Shown here: positions 1-8,998 of the stretch, in pieces
Position numbering within the stretch: position 1 is the first letter of the stretch
Layout of the letters: every line of letters starts with the position of its first letter
DNA from: an uncultured Bacteroidota bacterium
GTDB lineage: Bacteria > Bacteroidota > Bacteroidia > UKL13-3
DNA: 64,000 nucleotides
Reading direction: 5' to 3'
Assembly: GCA_903850915.1 (NCBI GenBank)
Contig: CAINMV010000001.1
Span: forward strand, 44,557 to 108,556
Program-made: the position numbers and the translations under genes
The notes under the pieces: model-generated
The model's input: the letters and a program-made list of their open reading frames with translations, nothing else
Database searches by the model: none
What the model was told of the DNA's origin: nothing

Positions 1-1
1 T

Positions 2-496
2 GGACCAGCAGAAAAAGCAGGGTTGAAGACAGACGATATTATTACAAAAATTGATAATAAAGGGGTGGATAGCAAAGCCGTTTACGAAGAACAAATTAGC
101 TACCATCGACCAGGTGATAATATTAAGGTAAATTATTTGAGAAATGGAAAAGAAGGTTTTATAGAGTTTAAATTGATTGGAAAAGATGCCAATAAGGCCA
201 TCGTTCAGAAGTATAGTGTTACCAGTACTCGATTGGGAGCCGATTTTAAACCACTTTCAGCAAGTGAGAAAGCTAAATTAGGAATTAATGCAGGAGTGAA
301 AGTGGCGAACATTAAATCGGGAGCACTTCGTCAAATGAATATACCAGAAGGTTTCGTAATCTATAAATTAAATAACAAAACCTACTCAAAACCGGAAGAT
401 TTGATTCATGACTTGGAAAATGTGAGTGGCCGAATATTGATTGAAGGTTATTATGCCGATGGTGGGAAAGCCACATATAGTTTTTTTACTTATTAG
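2..496 (+). CDS. HtrA/DegP-family serine protease, C-terminal PDZ part (5' truncated)
   Basis: The frame is open from the window edge, and the TTG at 23 is not a real start: upstream codons read GPAEKAGL, the classic carboxylate-binding end of a PDZ domain. The visible 165 residues are the rest of PDZ1 (through the RPGDNIKVNYLRNGK strand) and a second, shorter PDZ-like domain (INAGVKVANIKSGALRQMNI to the end). In Do-family periplasmic proteases these domains bind unfolded or mislocalised envelope proteins. The protease domain with His-Asp-Ser lies outside the window, so activity cannot be judged. A GldI- or CtpA-type PDZ protein is less likely because the tail layout is typical of Bacteroidota DegQ. 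Confidence 0.75.
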   Translation, partial: GPAEKAGLKTDDIITKIDNKGVDSKAVYEEQISYHRPGDNIKVNYLRNGKEGFIEFKLIGKDANKAIVQKYSVTSTRLGADFKPLSASEKAKLGINAGVKVANIKSGALRQMNIPEGFVIYKLNNKTYSKPEDLIHDLENVSGRILIEGYYADGGKATYSFFTY

Positions 497-744
497 TTGA
501 AAAATAATAGGATCTTTTATCATGGGGAATTAATTCAATTCTAGTTTTTTTTCTTCTGTTTCTGCAAAAGATTCATCGAAAAGAGGTAGTTTATTTCATC
601 GAATTCAAGCCCAAAGTCGACGAATCCGATTAAAATCCCAGCGAATTCAAGTTGGTGTATTAAAAACGAGAATAATTTTATTTATTGCAAGTATTGAAAT
701 GGCTCTTTAGTGGAGTAGAACTAAAAGAATGTAAAACAAGGAAT

Positions 745-770
745 CCGGAATATTTTTCCGGTTTTTTTTT
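745..770 (+). terminator. Rho-independent terminator
   Basis: CCGGAA/TTCCGG 6-bp stem with a TATTT loop, followed by nine T. It lies about 250 bp after the HtrA-like stop, so a long 3' UTR or an unseen short transcript precedes it. The rest of the 497-892 gap shows no supportable gene. Confidence 0.75.
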
Positions 771-836
771 GCCTAAAAGCTTCTAAACTTCATTTGATTA
801 TCTAATTACTTGGATAATATGTCTAATTATAAATCA

Positions 837-867
837 TTGTTCAATTTGCACATTTATATTACTTTTG
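837..867 (+). promoter_or_regulatory. Bacteroidota-type promoter for the E1 gene
   Basis: TTG (837-839), a 20-bp spacer and TACTTTTG (860-867) match the Bacteroidota sigma-ABfr consensus TTG-N17-23-TAnnTTTG. The ATG follows 25 bp downstream. Confidence 0.65.
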
Positions 868-892
868 TTCGCATAAAACAGGATCATATATT

Positions 893-3259
893 ATGAGCAG
901 TGAATCGGCCACGACATCGCCTTTTGATGATTTCAAGAAGATTGTACTCAACGATTATCGAATAGCCTTCGAAAGTCGTCAGGCCTCTCTATTGGGTAGA
1001 AAGGAGGTTTTAACTGGAAAAGCCAAATTTGGAATTTTTGGAGATGGCAAGGAGGTGGCACAATTAGCCCAAGCAAAGGCATTTAAAAATGGAGATTTAC
1101 GTTCTGGCTATTATCGGGATCAGACTTTTATGTTTGCCACTGGCCTCAGCGATATTCAAAAGTTTTTCGCCCAGCTCTATGCCCATACCGATATCGATGC
1201 CGAACCAGCTAGCGCTGGGCGAAGCATGAATGGTCATTTTGGAACTCGCTTTTTAAACAATGATGGATCTTGGAAGAATTTGGTAGAAGAAAAGCATTCT
1301 TCAAGCGATATTTCCCCCACTGCTGGTCAGATGAGCAGGGCGCTTGGAATGGCTTATGCCTCAAAATTGTATCGCAATAACGAGAAACTTCATAGTTTCA
1401 CTAATTTCACCAATAAAGGAAATGAAGTTATTTTTGCCAATATTGGCAATGCCAGTACAAGTGAAGGCGTTTTTTTTGAGGCAATAAATGCAGCGGGAGT
1501 TTTGCAGATTCCTTTGGTGGTAAGCGTTTGGGATGATGAATATGGCATTTCTGTTCCTGCAAAATACCAAACAACAAAAGAAAATATTAGTGAAATATTA
1601 AAAGGATTTCAGCGCGATAAATATGGGGCTGGTTTCGATATTCATGTAGTAAACGGTTGGGATTACGCTGAGTTATGTAGTGTTTATGCCAAAGCTACGG
1701 AAACAGCCCGCCTCGAACACGTACCTCAGCTAATTCACGTTAGAGAGCTCACGCAGCCTCAAGGCCATAGCACATCTGGATCTCATGAACGTTATAAAGA
1801 TAAAGATCGTTTGAGTTGGGAAGCCGACAACGATTGTATCAAACGCATGCGCGAATGGATGCTGGAAAGCGAAATCGCAAGTGAGTCGCAGCTCGAAATG
1901 TTGGAGTCGGCAGCTAAGGAATCCGTTTTGTCGGCTAAACGAAGTTCATTTGATGCGTTTTTACAACCAATAAAGAATGAAATTGTTGAGTTTTGCTCAT
2001 TGCTTGAAACACTTGATGCTAATGCTTTTACCTCAATTATAGATACACTGAGGAGGATTAATGAGCCGATGCGCAAAGACATTGGAGTTGCCATGAATAA
2101 GGCCATTCAAATTGTGCCCCAAAATCATTTATTAAAAGCCTATAAAAAAAGTTTTTATCAGTTAAATGCCGAACGTTATAGCTCTTTTCTTTACAGTGAA
2201 AGCGAAGAAGCTATATCAAATATTCCGGTAATTCTCCCAGAGTATAGTGAAATAGAATCAAAAATGGTGGATGGCTATCAGGTTATGCAATCTTGTTTTG
2301 ATTATCACCTTGCTACCAATCCGCTAGTTTTTGCCATTGGCGAAGATGTAGGTAAAATTGGTGATGTAAATCAAGGATTTGCTGGATTGCAGGAAAAATA
2401 TGGTGAATTGCGAGTTACTGATACTGGAATTCGCGAAAATACAATAGTAGGTCAGGGATATGGGGCTGCACTTCGTGGTTTACGTCCGATTGTCGAAATT
2501 CAATATTTAGATTATTTGCTTTATGCCATCCAACTAATGAGCGATGATATAGCCACCCTGCTGTGGCGCACGCGTGGTGGACAGAAAGCACCGATTATCA
2601 TTCGTACCCGTGGGCACAGATTGGAAGGAATTTGGCATAGCGGCTCCCCGATGGGTATGATTATAAACTCAATACGTGGGATGTATTTGTGTGTTCCTAG
2701 AAATATGACACAAGCCGCTGGTATGTACACTTCATTGCTGCAAGCGGATGAACCTGCTTTAGTGGTGGAGTGTTTAAATGGATACCGTATGAAAGAGAAA
2801 ATGCCATTAAATATGGGTGCTTATACCGTGCCAATGGGAATACCAGAGGTGTTGCATTACGGTAACGATGTTACTTTGGTTAGCTATGGAAGTACCCTTC
2901 GTGTAATCGAAGAGGCAATGTCGATGTTGAAAGAGAATCAAATCTCATGCGAGCTTATCGACGTGCAGACGTTGCTTCCTTTCGATAGTCTTCACACTAT
3001 TGTGGAGAGCATCAAAAAAACAAACAAAGTGATTTTTATTGATGAAGATTTACCAGGTGGTGCCACAGCATATATGATGCAGCAGGTGCTCGAAAAACAA
3101 GAAGCCTATAAATATTTAGATGCGGCGCCATTAACTATATCTGCAAAAGCACACCGATCAGCATATGGCTCTGATGGTGATTACTTTAGTAAGCCTAATG
3201 CAGAGGAGATTTTTGATTTAGTCATGGAGATGATGGCTGAATACCGCGGTTCGAAATAG
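893..3259 (+). CDS. Fused alpha/beta E1 component of a 2-oxoacid (2-oxoisovalerate-type) dehydrogenase
   Basis: This is the ThDP-dependent decarboxylase of a branched-chain or related 2-oxoacid dehydrogenase complex. It transfers the acyl group to E2 lipoyl domains, feeding branched-chain acyl-CoA synthesis. Residues about 40-340 are the alpha domain with the ThDP region (GNASTSEG at about 185, then WDDEYGIS). Residues about 455-785 are the beta domain (AIGEDVG, RVTDTGI, RGHRLEGIWHSGSPMGM, and the C-terminal swivel with DVQTLLPFD). Both halves in one 788-residue chain is the common Bacteroidota arrangement. The usual GDG Asp is Asn here. E2 and E3 are not nearby. Substrate is inferred, and pyruvate is less likely because a separate pdhB lies at 43.2 kb. 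Confidence 0.85.
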   Translation: MSSESATTSPFDDFKKIVLNDYRIAFESRQASLLGRKEVLTGKAKFGIFGDGKEVAQLAQAKAFKNGDLRSGYYRDQTFMFATGLSDIQKFFAQLYAHTDIDAEPASAGRSMNGHFGTRFLNNDGSWKNLVEEKHSSSDISPTAGQMSRALGMAYASKLYRNNEKLHSFTNFTNKGNEVIFANIGNASTSEGVFFEAINAAGVLQIPLVVSVWDDEYGISVPAKYQTTKENISEILKGFQRDKYGAGFDIHVVNGWDYAELCSVYAKATETARLEHVPQLIHVRELTQPQGHSTSGSHERYKDKDRLSWEADNDCIKRMREWMLESEIASESQLEMLESAAKESVLSAKRSSFDAFLQPIKNEIVEFCSLLETLDANAFTSIIDTLRRINEPMRKDIGVAMNKAIQIVPQNHLLKAYKKSFYQLNAERYSSFLYSESEEAISNIPVILPEYSEIESKMVDGYQVMQSCFDYHLATNPLVFAIGEDVGKIGDVNQGFAGLQEKYGELRVTDTGIRENTIVGQGYGAALRGLRPIVEIQYLDYLLYAIQLMSDDIATLLWRTRGGQKAPIIIRTRGHRLEGIWHSGSPMGMIINSIRGMYLCVPRNMTQAAGMYTSLLQADEPALVVECLNGYRMKEKMPLNMGAYTVPMGIPEVLHYGNDVTLVSYGSTLRVIEEAMSMLKENQISCELIDVQTLLPFDSLHTIVESIKKTNKVIFIDEDLPGGATAYMMQQVLEKQEAYKYLDAAPLTISAKAHRSAYGSDGDYFSKPNAEEIFDLVMEMMAEYRGSK

Positions 3260-3312
3260 CATTATTTTTAATTTCATTCATCGCTGATACGTTAAATTAA
3301 ATACCTTCAAAT

Positions 3313-4293
3313 ATGAAAACACTTAATCGTTTCCTAATCGAAAGCAGCATCCAAATGCCGCTCTATAATATTATTCAATATATTATCCAGCCATCAAAGG
3401 ATTTGAGCCGCAAAATAAACATTGCAGGCTTAGAAGATATTCTTGGTGAAGCCGACGCCACTAATGTGCAAGGGGAAGAACAGAAAAAGTTGGATGTATA
3501 TGCCAACGACGCTTTTGTTGCATCATTATCTAATTGCACGCATTGTGCGGCAATGATTAGTGAAGAAACGGAAGAAATGATTTCAACTCCATTTCCGAAT
3601 GCAGAATATATTGTTGCCTTCGATCCTGTTGACGGAAGTAGCAATATCGATGTTAATGTTTCAATCGGAACTATTTTTTCTGTTTATAAACGCAAAAGCA
3701 CCGACGGTCCGGTAACGCTTGACGATTGTTTGCAAGCAGGTAGTAATCAATTGGCTGCTGGTTATATTATTTATGGGTCATCAACTATTTTAGTTATGAC
3801 AACCGGAACTGGCGTACATTCATTTACGTTAGAGCCACATATTGATAAGTTTTATTTGTCGGAAACGGACATTAAAACCCCACAAACGGGTAAGATATAT
3901 TCAATAAATGAGGGTAATTATATTAAGTTCCCAGAAGGTGTTAAGAAATATATTAAGTACTGTCAAGAAAACGACAAGCCCTCAAATCGACCTTATAGTA
4001 GCCGCTATATTGGCAGCATGGTTGCCGACTTTCATCGTAATTTAAAGAAAGGCGGTATCTTTATTTATCCAAGTACAGAAAAGGATCCAAGTGGTAAACT
4101 ACGCGTGTTGTATGAATGCAACCCAATGAGTTTTTTGGTGGAACAAGCTGGAGGTAAGGCTACTAATGGCTATGACCGAATTCTTGATCAAACGCCATCG
4201 TCATTGCATGAACGTACTCCTATTTTCATGGGTTCCACCGATATGGTAAATAAGGTGGGAGAGTATATGCAAGAATTCAGTCCTAAAAAATAA
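3313..4293 (+). CDS. fbp: Fructose-1,6-bisphosphatase class I
   Basis: Hydrolyses fructose-1,6-bisphosphate to fructose-6-phosphate, the committed step of gluconeogenesis, in the cytosol. The 326-residue length is typical of the class I enzyme. Visible motifs are the metal-binding FDPVDGSSNIDVNVSIG at about residues 99-115, YIIYGSSTILV, the phosphate-binding SSRYIGSMVADFHRNL, and GGIFIYPSTEKDPSGKLR followed by ECNPMSFLVEQAGG. It starts 53 bp after the E1 gene and may be cotranscribed with it. It ends convergently with gldG, 73 bp away. Confidence 0.95.
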   Translation: MKTLNRFLIESSIQMPLYNIIQYIIQPSKDLSRKINIAGLEDILGEADATNVQGEEQKKLDVYANDAFVASLSNCTHCAAMISEETEEMISTPFPNAEYIVAFDPVDGSSNIDVNVSIGTIFSVYKRKSTDGPVTLDDCLQAGSNQLAAGYIIYGSSTILVMTTGTGVHSFTLEPHIDKFYLSETDIKTPQTGKIYSINEGNYIKFPEGVKKYIKYCQENDKPSNRPYSSRYIGSMVADFHRNLKKGGIFIYPSTEKDPSGKLRVLYECNPMSFLVEQAGGKATNGYDRILDQTPSSLHERTPIFMGSTDMVNKVGEYMQEFSPKK

Positions 4294-4317
4294 GCTTTAA
4301 ATTAAACTAGTCTTAAA

Positions 4318-4339
4318 GTTTCCTTCGAATTTTGGAAAC
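4318..4339. terminator. Possible weak bidirectional hairpin between fbp and gldG
   Basis: GTTTCC/GGAAAC 6-bp stem with a 10-nt loop in the short convergent spacer. No clear T-tract is present on either strand, so termination here is only a guess. Confidence 0.25.
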
Positions 4340-4366
4340 GAAAATGTGTAAATTAAGAATGATGAT

Positions 4367-6085
4367 TTAAGCAGTGTATTTTCTTTTTCTTACAGCGCTA
4401 TTGATAAAGCCAAAGATGACAACAATTAATATTGGCACTACAATATTAACAAGTTGCCATTGGGTTCTCTCTTCTTTAATTTTGTCTTTGTTCAAAAGTC
4501 TTAATTTTATTTCTCTATTGCGTAATTCTAATATGCCAGAGTTATCACAGAGGTAATCCACGCAATTTAGTACAAACTTTTTGTTGCCGTAGGTCTGACC
4601 ACTATAACGATCGAAGCCAAGTGGATAAAGTTGTCCAGAAGCTTTGCTTACTTGGTTTCTAATAATATCACCATCACTAACAACTATCATTTTGTTGTTT
4701 TCAATTTTGTCAACGAAGTTAAGTGCAGCATTTACGGTATCAGCAGCTTTGCGTCCAGCAAAAACCGATTCAAAGCCTCCTTCAAGTAAAACGGCAACAG
4801 GATTATCTGGTTGGTTAAAAGTGCTGGTAATGATTTTATCATTTAATGTTTTTAAATCAACAATAGCTGGTGAGGTTAATGTTTTTGATTTTGGAGACGA
4901 CTGCAATAAAATGGTTTTACTGCATCGCGTACTTGCCGTTAAACTGATGCTACTCGAAAATTGCCCCCAAACTAAATCCATATTTTTTACAATTGGATGG
5001 GTGCTATAGCTTCCTAATAGAGGATAGAAAACCCAATTCACCAAAGTAGCACTACCTTTTGAATTTCGTGCATTTGCCAAAATCGGAATCACATTACAAC
5101 TAAGGTCCTGAATTAAATTATTATTGAGCCTTACACCATATTTAAAAAGTAAATCTTCCAAATTAAGATCGAAAGGTATAGATGCGAATTCGAGTTTTGG
5201 ATTTCTGGTGCTATCCATTTCGGCAATCATGGGGTCGATAAACCAAAGTACTTTCCCTCCATGCATAACATATTGGTCGATTTTGTATTTATCATATTCG
5301 CTAAATTTTAATGTTGGCTTTGCAATTACAATACCAGCAAATTCATTAAGTCGGCTCAATGGAAGCTGTGTCATGTCCACTCTTTCTAGAGCGTAATAGT
5401 CTGACAATTCGCGCATTATATCTCCAGTTTCGTACTTTCCTAACTCCCCATGTCCAAATATAAAGGCTAGCTTTTTATTTTGTTTTGCTGTGCATTTTCG
5501 AAGCACATTGCATAGCTCAAATTCAATGTTTTCTATGGCGCCGTTGATGTCTTCGGAATTTTCATTTTCGTCGTCGAACTGCCCGTTGCGCATAAAGTTA
5601 ACAGGTATTTCTTTGCCATTAAAATAAAATACAGCGCTTGGGAAAATTACTTGATATGCCAACTGATTCTCACCTCTAACTTTAACATTTTTAGGTGTTA
5701 AACCCTTGCTAAGGAATTGTTCTACCACATCACGTTTCGATTTTTCATCAAGGCCATCTATTGGGTCGGTAAATGAATATAAAATAGGGATACTTGAATG
5801 TTGGTTTAACTCATTTAGGTAGTCGTTGATGGCAATTTTTAAACGTTTGTAATTTGCTGGAAGGTTTCCATCTAGGTATATTTTGCATGACAATTGGTCT
5901 TCTAATTTTTCAGCAAGCTGGTAGGTTACCTTGGAAAGTGTAAATCTTTTTTCTTGTGTTAAATCTATTCGATAATAGAAAAAAGTACATAGCCAATTCA
6001 CAAAAACCAAAATGGTAATTAGCAGAAATAACTCTAAGGTTGAAGTGTATTTTTGATTTCTCTTTTTCAATTTATTTAATGTCAC
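4367..6085 (-). CDS. gldG: Gliding motility-associated ABC transporter substrate-binding protein GldG
   Basis: The 572-residue length is close to known GldG proteins (about 560). There is one N-terminal membrane segment (LELFLLITILVFVNWLC) and one C-terminal segment (LVNIVVPILIVVIFGF). Between them lies a large periplasmic part with the ABC-type uncharacterised transport domain (FGHGELGKYETGDIMRELS, GKVLWFIDPMIAEMDS). With GldA and GldF it forms the ABC transporter needed for gliding in Flavobacterium johnsoniae, but its substrate is unknown and many non-gliding Bacteroidota carry it. The start is GTG at 6085, 13 bp after gldF. It is the last gene of the gldA-gldF-gldG operon. Confidence 0.9.
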   Translation of the reverse strand: MTLNKLKKRNQKYTSTLELFLLITILVFVNWLCTFFYYRIDLTQEKRFTLSKVTYQLAEKLEDQLSCKIYLDGNLPANYKRLKIAINDYLNELNQHSSIPILYSFTDPIDGLDEKSKRDVVEQFLSKGLTPKNVKVRGENQLAYQVIFPSAVFYFNGKEIPVNFMRNGQFDDENENSEDINGAIENIEFELCNVLRKCTAKQNKKLAFIFGHGELGKYETGDIMRELSDYYALERVDMTQLPLSRLNEFAGIVIAKPTLKFSEYDKYKIDQYVMHGGKVLWFIDPMIAEMDSTRNPKLEFASIPFDLNLEDLLFKYGVRLNNNLIQDLSCNVIPILANARNSKGSATLVNWVFYPLLGSYSTHPIVKNMDLVWGQFSSSISLTASTRCSKTILLQSSPKSKTLTSPAIVDLKTLNDKIITSTFNQPDNPVAVLLEGGFESVFAGRKAADTVNAALNFVDKIENNKMIVVSDGDIIRNQVSKASGQLYPLGFDRYSGQTYGNKKFVLNCVDYLCDNSGILELRNREIKLRLLNKDKIKEERTQWQLVNIVVPILIVVIFGFINSAVRKRKYTA

Positions 6086-6098
6086 TTTATATATTGAA

Positions 6099-6824
6099 CT
6101 ACCATTTTCTGCTTTCCAACCTGGTTTTTGTAAGCCATAAAAACATAAGTGTAGTGCTAATAAAATATACTAAATCGCGTGTATCAAGCACACCGCGACT
6201 AATGGATTGATAATGTGAATTTATTCCAGCCCATTGAACATAATAATCGATACCACTGAAAAAACTTAAGCTACTTATTAGGTCGAAGGATATGTACATT
6301 GTAACGCATAAAAACATTGATAAAATAAATGCTACAATGGAATTGTCGGTTAATGAAGAAGAAAACAATCCGATACTTACATAAATACTGCCAAGCCATA
6401 ATAGTCCAAGGTATGAGCCCCAAGTGGCTCCAATGTCGATATTGCCCACAGGGTCGCCCAATTCATATATAGTATAAAAATAAAGCAATGTTGGAATTAA
6501 GGCTAATGTAATTAATGTCAATCCTGCGAGGTATTTCCCCACCACAATTTGAAAGTCGGTGAGCGGTTTTGTAATTAATATCTCCAAGGTGCCTGCTTTT
6601 TTTTCGTCACTGAAGCTACGCATGGTAATTGCACTTATCAAGAAAACAAATACCCAAGGTGCGATAATAAATAAAGTGTCGAGGTTACTGTATCCGGCAT
6701 CAAACATGTTGTTTTTTAAAACCCATGTTAATAAACCTGTAATTATTAAAAAAACCACAATTACAATATAGGCAATTAAGGAACTGAAAAAGCCTCGAAT
6801 CTCTTTTAAAAATACTGATTTCAT
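6099..6824 (-). CDS. gldF: Gliding motility-associated ABC transporter permease GldF
   Basis: A 241-residue ABC-2 type permease with about six hydrophobic segments (LIAYIVIVVFLIITGLLTWV, APWVFVFLISAITM, LTLITLALIPTLLYF, SYLGLLWLGSIYVSIGLF, AFILSMFLCVTMYISF and a C-terminal one). It carries the ABC-2 family signature MRSFSDEKKAGTLEILITKP between the second and third. Its ATG overlaps the gldA stop by four bases (ATGA), indicating translational coupling. It is the membrane channel partner of GldA in the inner membrane. Confidence 0.92.
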   Translation of the reverse strand: MKSVFLKEIRGFFSSLIAYIVIVVFLIITGLLTWVLKNNMFDAGYSNLDTLFIIAPWVFVFLISAITMRSFSDEKKAGTLEILITKPLTDFQIVVGKYLAGLTLITLALIPTLLYFYTIYELGDPVGNIDIGATWGSYLGLLWLGSIYVSIGLFSSSLTDNSIVAFILSMFLCVTMYISFDLISSLSFFSGIDYYVQWAGINSHYQSISRGVLDTRDLVYFISTTLMFLWLTKTRLESRKW

Positions 6825-7732
6825 AAGGTTTTTTTCGTGGTTAGCTTTTTGAAAATTTCTTCCAAACTTTGTTGCTCAAGCTGCATATTTAATATAGCAT
6901 TCCCAGATTGTGCAACACTAAAAAATAGTGTCTCTCTAATGTCATTTGTACACTCTAGTTCATAAGTGTTCTTTCCAATTATGGTAATATTATTTACTCC
7001 AGATATATTACGTAGAATACTCTCGTTGATGCTTTTGCTTAATTCTAAACGAATCAATATCTTATTTTGTGCAAGGTGTTGAAGGTTTTCAACATTGTCG
7101 TTGGCTACAATACTGCCTTTGTTTATTATGATTACTTTGTCACAAAGAGCCTGAACTTCTTGCATAATATGCGTTGACAATATCACTGTTTTATTCTGAC
7201 CAAATTCTTTTATTACAGTTCTAATTTCTCCTATTTGATTGGGGTCTAATCCAGAGGTTGGTTCATCCAAAATAAGAACTTTCGGGTCGTGAATTAATGC
7301 TTGCGCTAAACCAACACGTTGTCTATATCCTTTCGAAAGTTGGCCAATTTTCTTTTTATATTCTGGTGTTAATCCAACTCTATCAATCATCTCTTTAACA
7401 CGACTTTCTTTTTTGTCGAGCTTAAAGATGCTGGCGCAAAAAAGAAGATATTCTTTAACATACAGATCAGTATATAATGGATTATGTTCAGGGAGATAGC
7501 CAATATTACGCTTTACGTCCATTGGCGATTTATCGATATTAAAACCAGCTACCCAACTTTCGCCAGAAGTGGGAGGGAGGAATCCGGTTAACATCTTCAT
7601 AGTGGTGGATTTACCTGCTCCGTTCGGGCCTAGAAATCCAACAATCTGCCCTTCTGCAATCTCAAAGTTAATTGCATTGACAGCGATTTGCTCACCAAAA
7701 ACTTTTTTTAAATTAATTACTTTAACTGACAC
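6821..7732 (-). CDS. gldA: Gliding motility-associated ABC transporter ATP-binding subunit GldA
   Basis: ATPase of the GldAFG complex. Motifs: Walker A GPNGAGKST, Q-loop region GYLPEHNPLY, signature LSKGYRQRVGLAQAL, Walker B VLILDEPTSGLD and H-loop STHIMQEV. The C-terminal 80 residues are an accessory domain. The ORF track begins at an upstream GTG (7756). I prefer the GTG at 7732, which gives 303 residues beginning MSVKVINLKKVFG, matching the family N-terminus and length (about 300). It heads the operon gldA-gldF-gldG. In F. johnsoniae gldA lies apart from gldFG, so the contiguous order here is tidier. Confidence 0.92.
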   Translation of the reverse strand: MSVKVINLKKVFGEQIAVNAINFEIAEGQIVGFLGPNGAGKSTTMKMLTGFLPPTSGESWVAGFNIDKSPMDVKRNIGYLPEHNPLYTDLYVKEYLLFCASIFKLDKKESRVKEMIDRVGLTPEYKKKIGQLSKGYRQRVGLAQALIHDPKVLILDEPTSGLDPNQIGEIRTVIKEFGQNKTVILSTHIMQEVQALCDKVIIINKGSIVANDNVENLQHLAQNKILIRLELSKSINESILRNISGVNNITIIGKNTYELECTNDIRETLFFSVAQSGNAILNMQLEQQSLEEIFKKLTTKKTL

Positions 7733-7795
7733 GATAATATTGCGTGAAAATAACACATTATGTTATAAAATAAAACATTCTCCCTTCAAAGAATT

Positions 7796-8992
7796 TTAAG
7801 TGGTTTTTTTACACCATACAGCAAACGACTTCTTTTCCGATTGTGTATAGCAGAAAAGGTACCATTCTCCTCCATCGTTGAGTTTCAGCTCTTTTTTTAC
7901 CTCTTCTGGTTTCCAAAAGAAATTCCTACAGCTGATGTTTGCTTTATTTATGGAATGGGTTTTAATAAATTGTTGCAGTTGCTCTTTTTTGTAAGGCATG
8001 GCATGAATTACCTTAAAAAGTCGCCCTTGTAAATCTTTTATTGGATGATCTGAGGTGAAATAATAACCTTGAGGATATAATATATTCAGGCCGTGTTCAA
8101 AGGCATAAGGCATGCATAATCTGCTTTTTATTAAAGCAACATTGGGTTCGAAAAAGTAATTTAACACCATTGATAGTGGTGGCTTTACATTCATGTGTTT
8201 TGAAGTATATTCCTGTGTTTTCTCTTTTCCGATATTTATTGCAGTAAATTCTGGTTCATGAATTCCAGACGATAAGCAAATCAATAATTCCTTCATTTCA
8301 TTTTGCAGCGCAATGGAATAAATGTGTTTTATGTTAGGACTAAAATGATGTATAATAGCTTGCAGGTCCATCATAGGAGATAGCTTAATCCAAACTCGAT
8401 TTGCTTTATCTAGGAGTTGGTTTTTTAGAGACACAACATTGGGAGTGCATTGTTCAGGGTCAAAAACACGCTGCTGTGCTTCAGGACGTCTATCTGGATC
8501 AACATAGATAACATCGTAATGAAGGCTATTTTGCTCCAAAAAAAACTCTAAAGTAGTGTGTTGGATATTGTAATTTAAATGATGTTGGCCTAAGTTATGC
8601 TTTAGTAGTAATACATGTTCAGGGTTGGCTTCTAGGCACGTTATATCTTTAGCATTGCGTCCTATAAAAAAAATGTCGATACCTAAGCCTGTTGTGGCAT
8701 CTAATAATTTATCTCCAGTTATTAATGTCGATTTGTATTTTGCTACCAACTCATGCGTACACTGTTCAAATAGTTTGGGTAGAAGCAGTGTTTGTGGGGT
8801 TACAAACTCTTTTATTTTATTTTTCGCCTTTTCTCGTAGGTCCATTTGACGAGATAAGGAGGCAACATCGAAGCTGACCTTATTGCCATATTTTAACGAC
8901 ATTTTGCCCCAGTCTTCCTGCTCGTGTGAGGCCATAAATTGCTGTACCACTGGCATAGCAATCATACGAATCATATCTTCTGTCTCTTTCAC
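7796..8992 (-). CDS. Class I SAM-dependent methyltransferase with THUMP-like C-terminal domain
   Basis: The 398-residue length fits the Bacteroidota family. The N-terminus (VQQFMASHEQEDWGKMSLKYG) is a conserved lead-in. Residues about 85-190 form a Rossmann methyltransferase fold with LLDATTGLGIDIFFIGRN (SAM-binding motif I) and IYVDPDRRPEAQQRVF (motif IV, DP-R-R type). The last 70-80 residues match the THUMP-like domain found behind such enzymes. RNA is the probable substrate, by analogy with THUMP proteins, but the target is not known. The start is GTG at 8992, with ATG at 8974 an alternative. It follows the FkbM gene by 6 bp, suggesting cotranscription. Confidence 0.8.
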   Translation of the reverse strand: MKETEDMIRMIAMPVVQQFMASHEQEDWGKMSLKYGNKVSFDVASLSRQMDLREKAKNKIKEFVTPQTLLLPKLFEQCTHELVAKYKSTLITGDKLLDATTGLGIDIFFIGRNAKDITCLEANPEHVLLLKHNLGQHHLNYNIQHTTLEFFLEQNSLHYDVIYVDPDRRPEAQQRVFDPEQCTPNVVSLKNQLLDKANRVWIKLSPMMDLQAIIHHFSPNIKHIYSIALQNEMKELLICLSSGIHEPEFTAINIGKEKTQEYTSKHMNVKPPLSMVLNYFFEPNVALIKSRLCMPYAFEHGLNILYPQGYYFTSDHPIKDLQGRLFKVIHAMPYKKEQLQQFIKTHSINKANISCRNFFWKPEEVKKELKLNDGGEWYLFCYTQSEKKSFAVWCKKTT

Positions 8993-8998
8993 GAAAGT

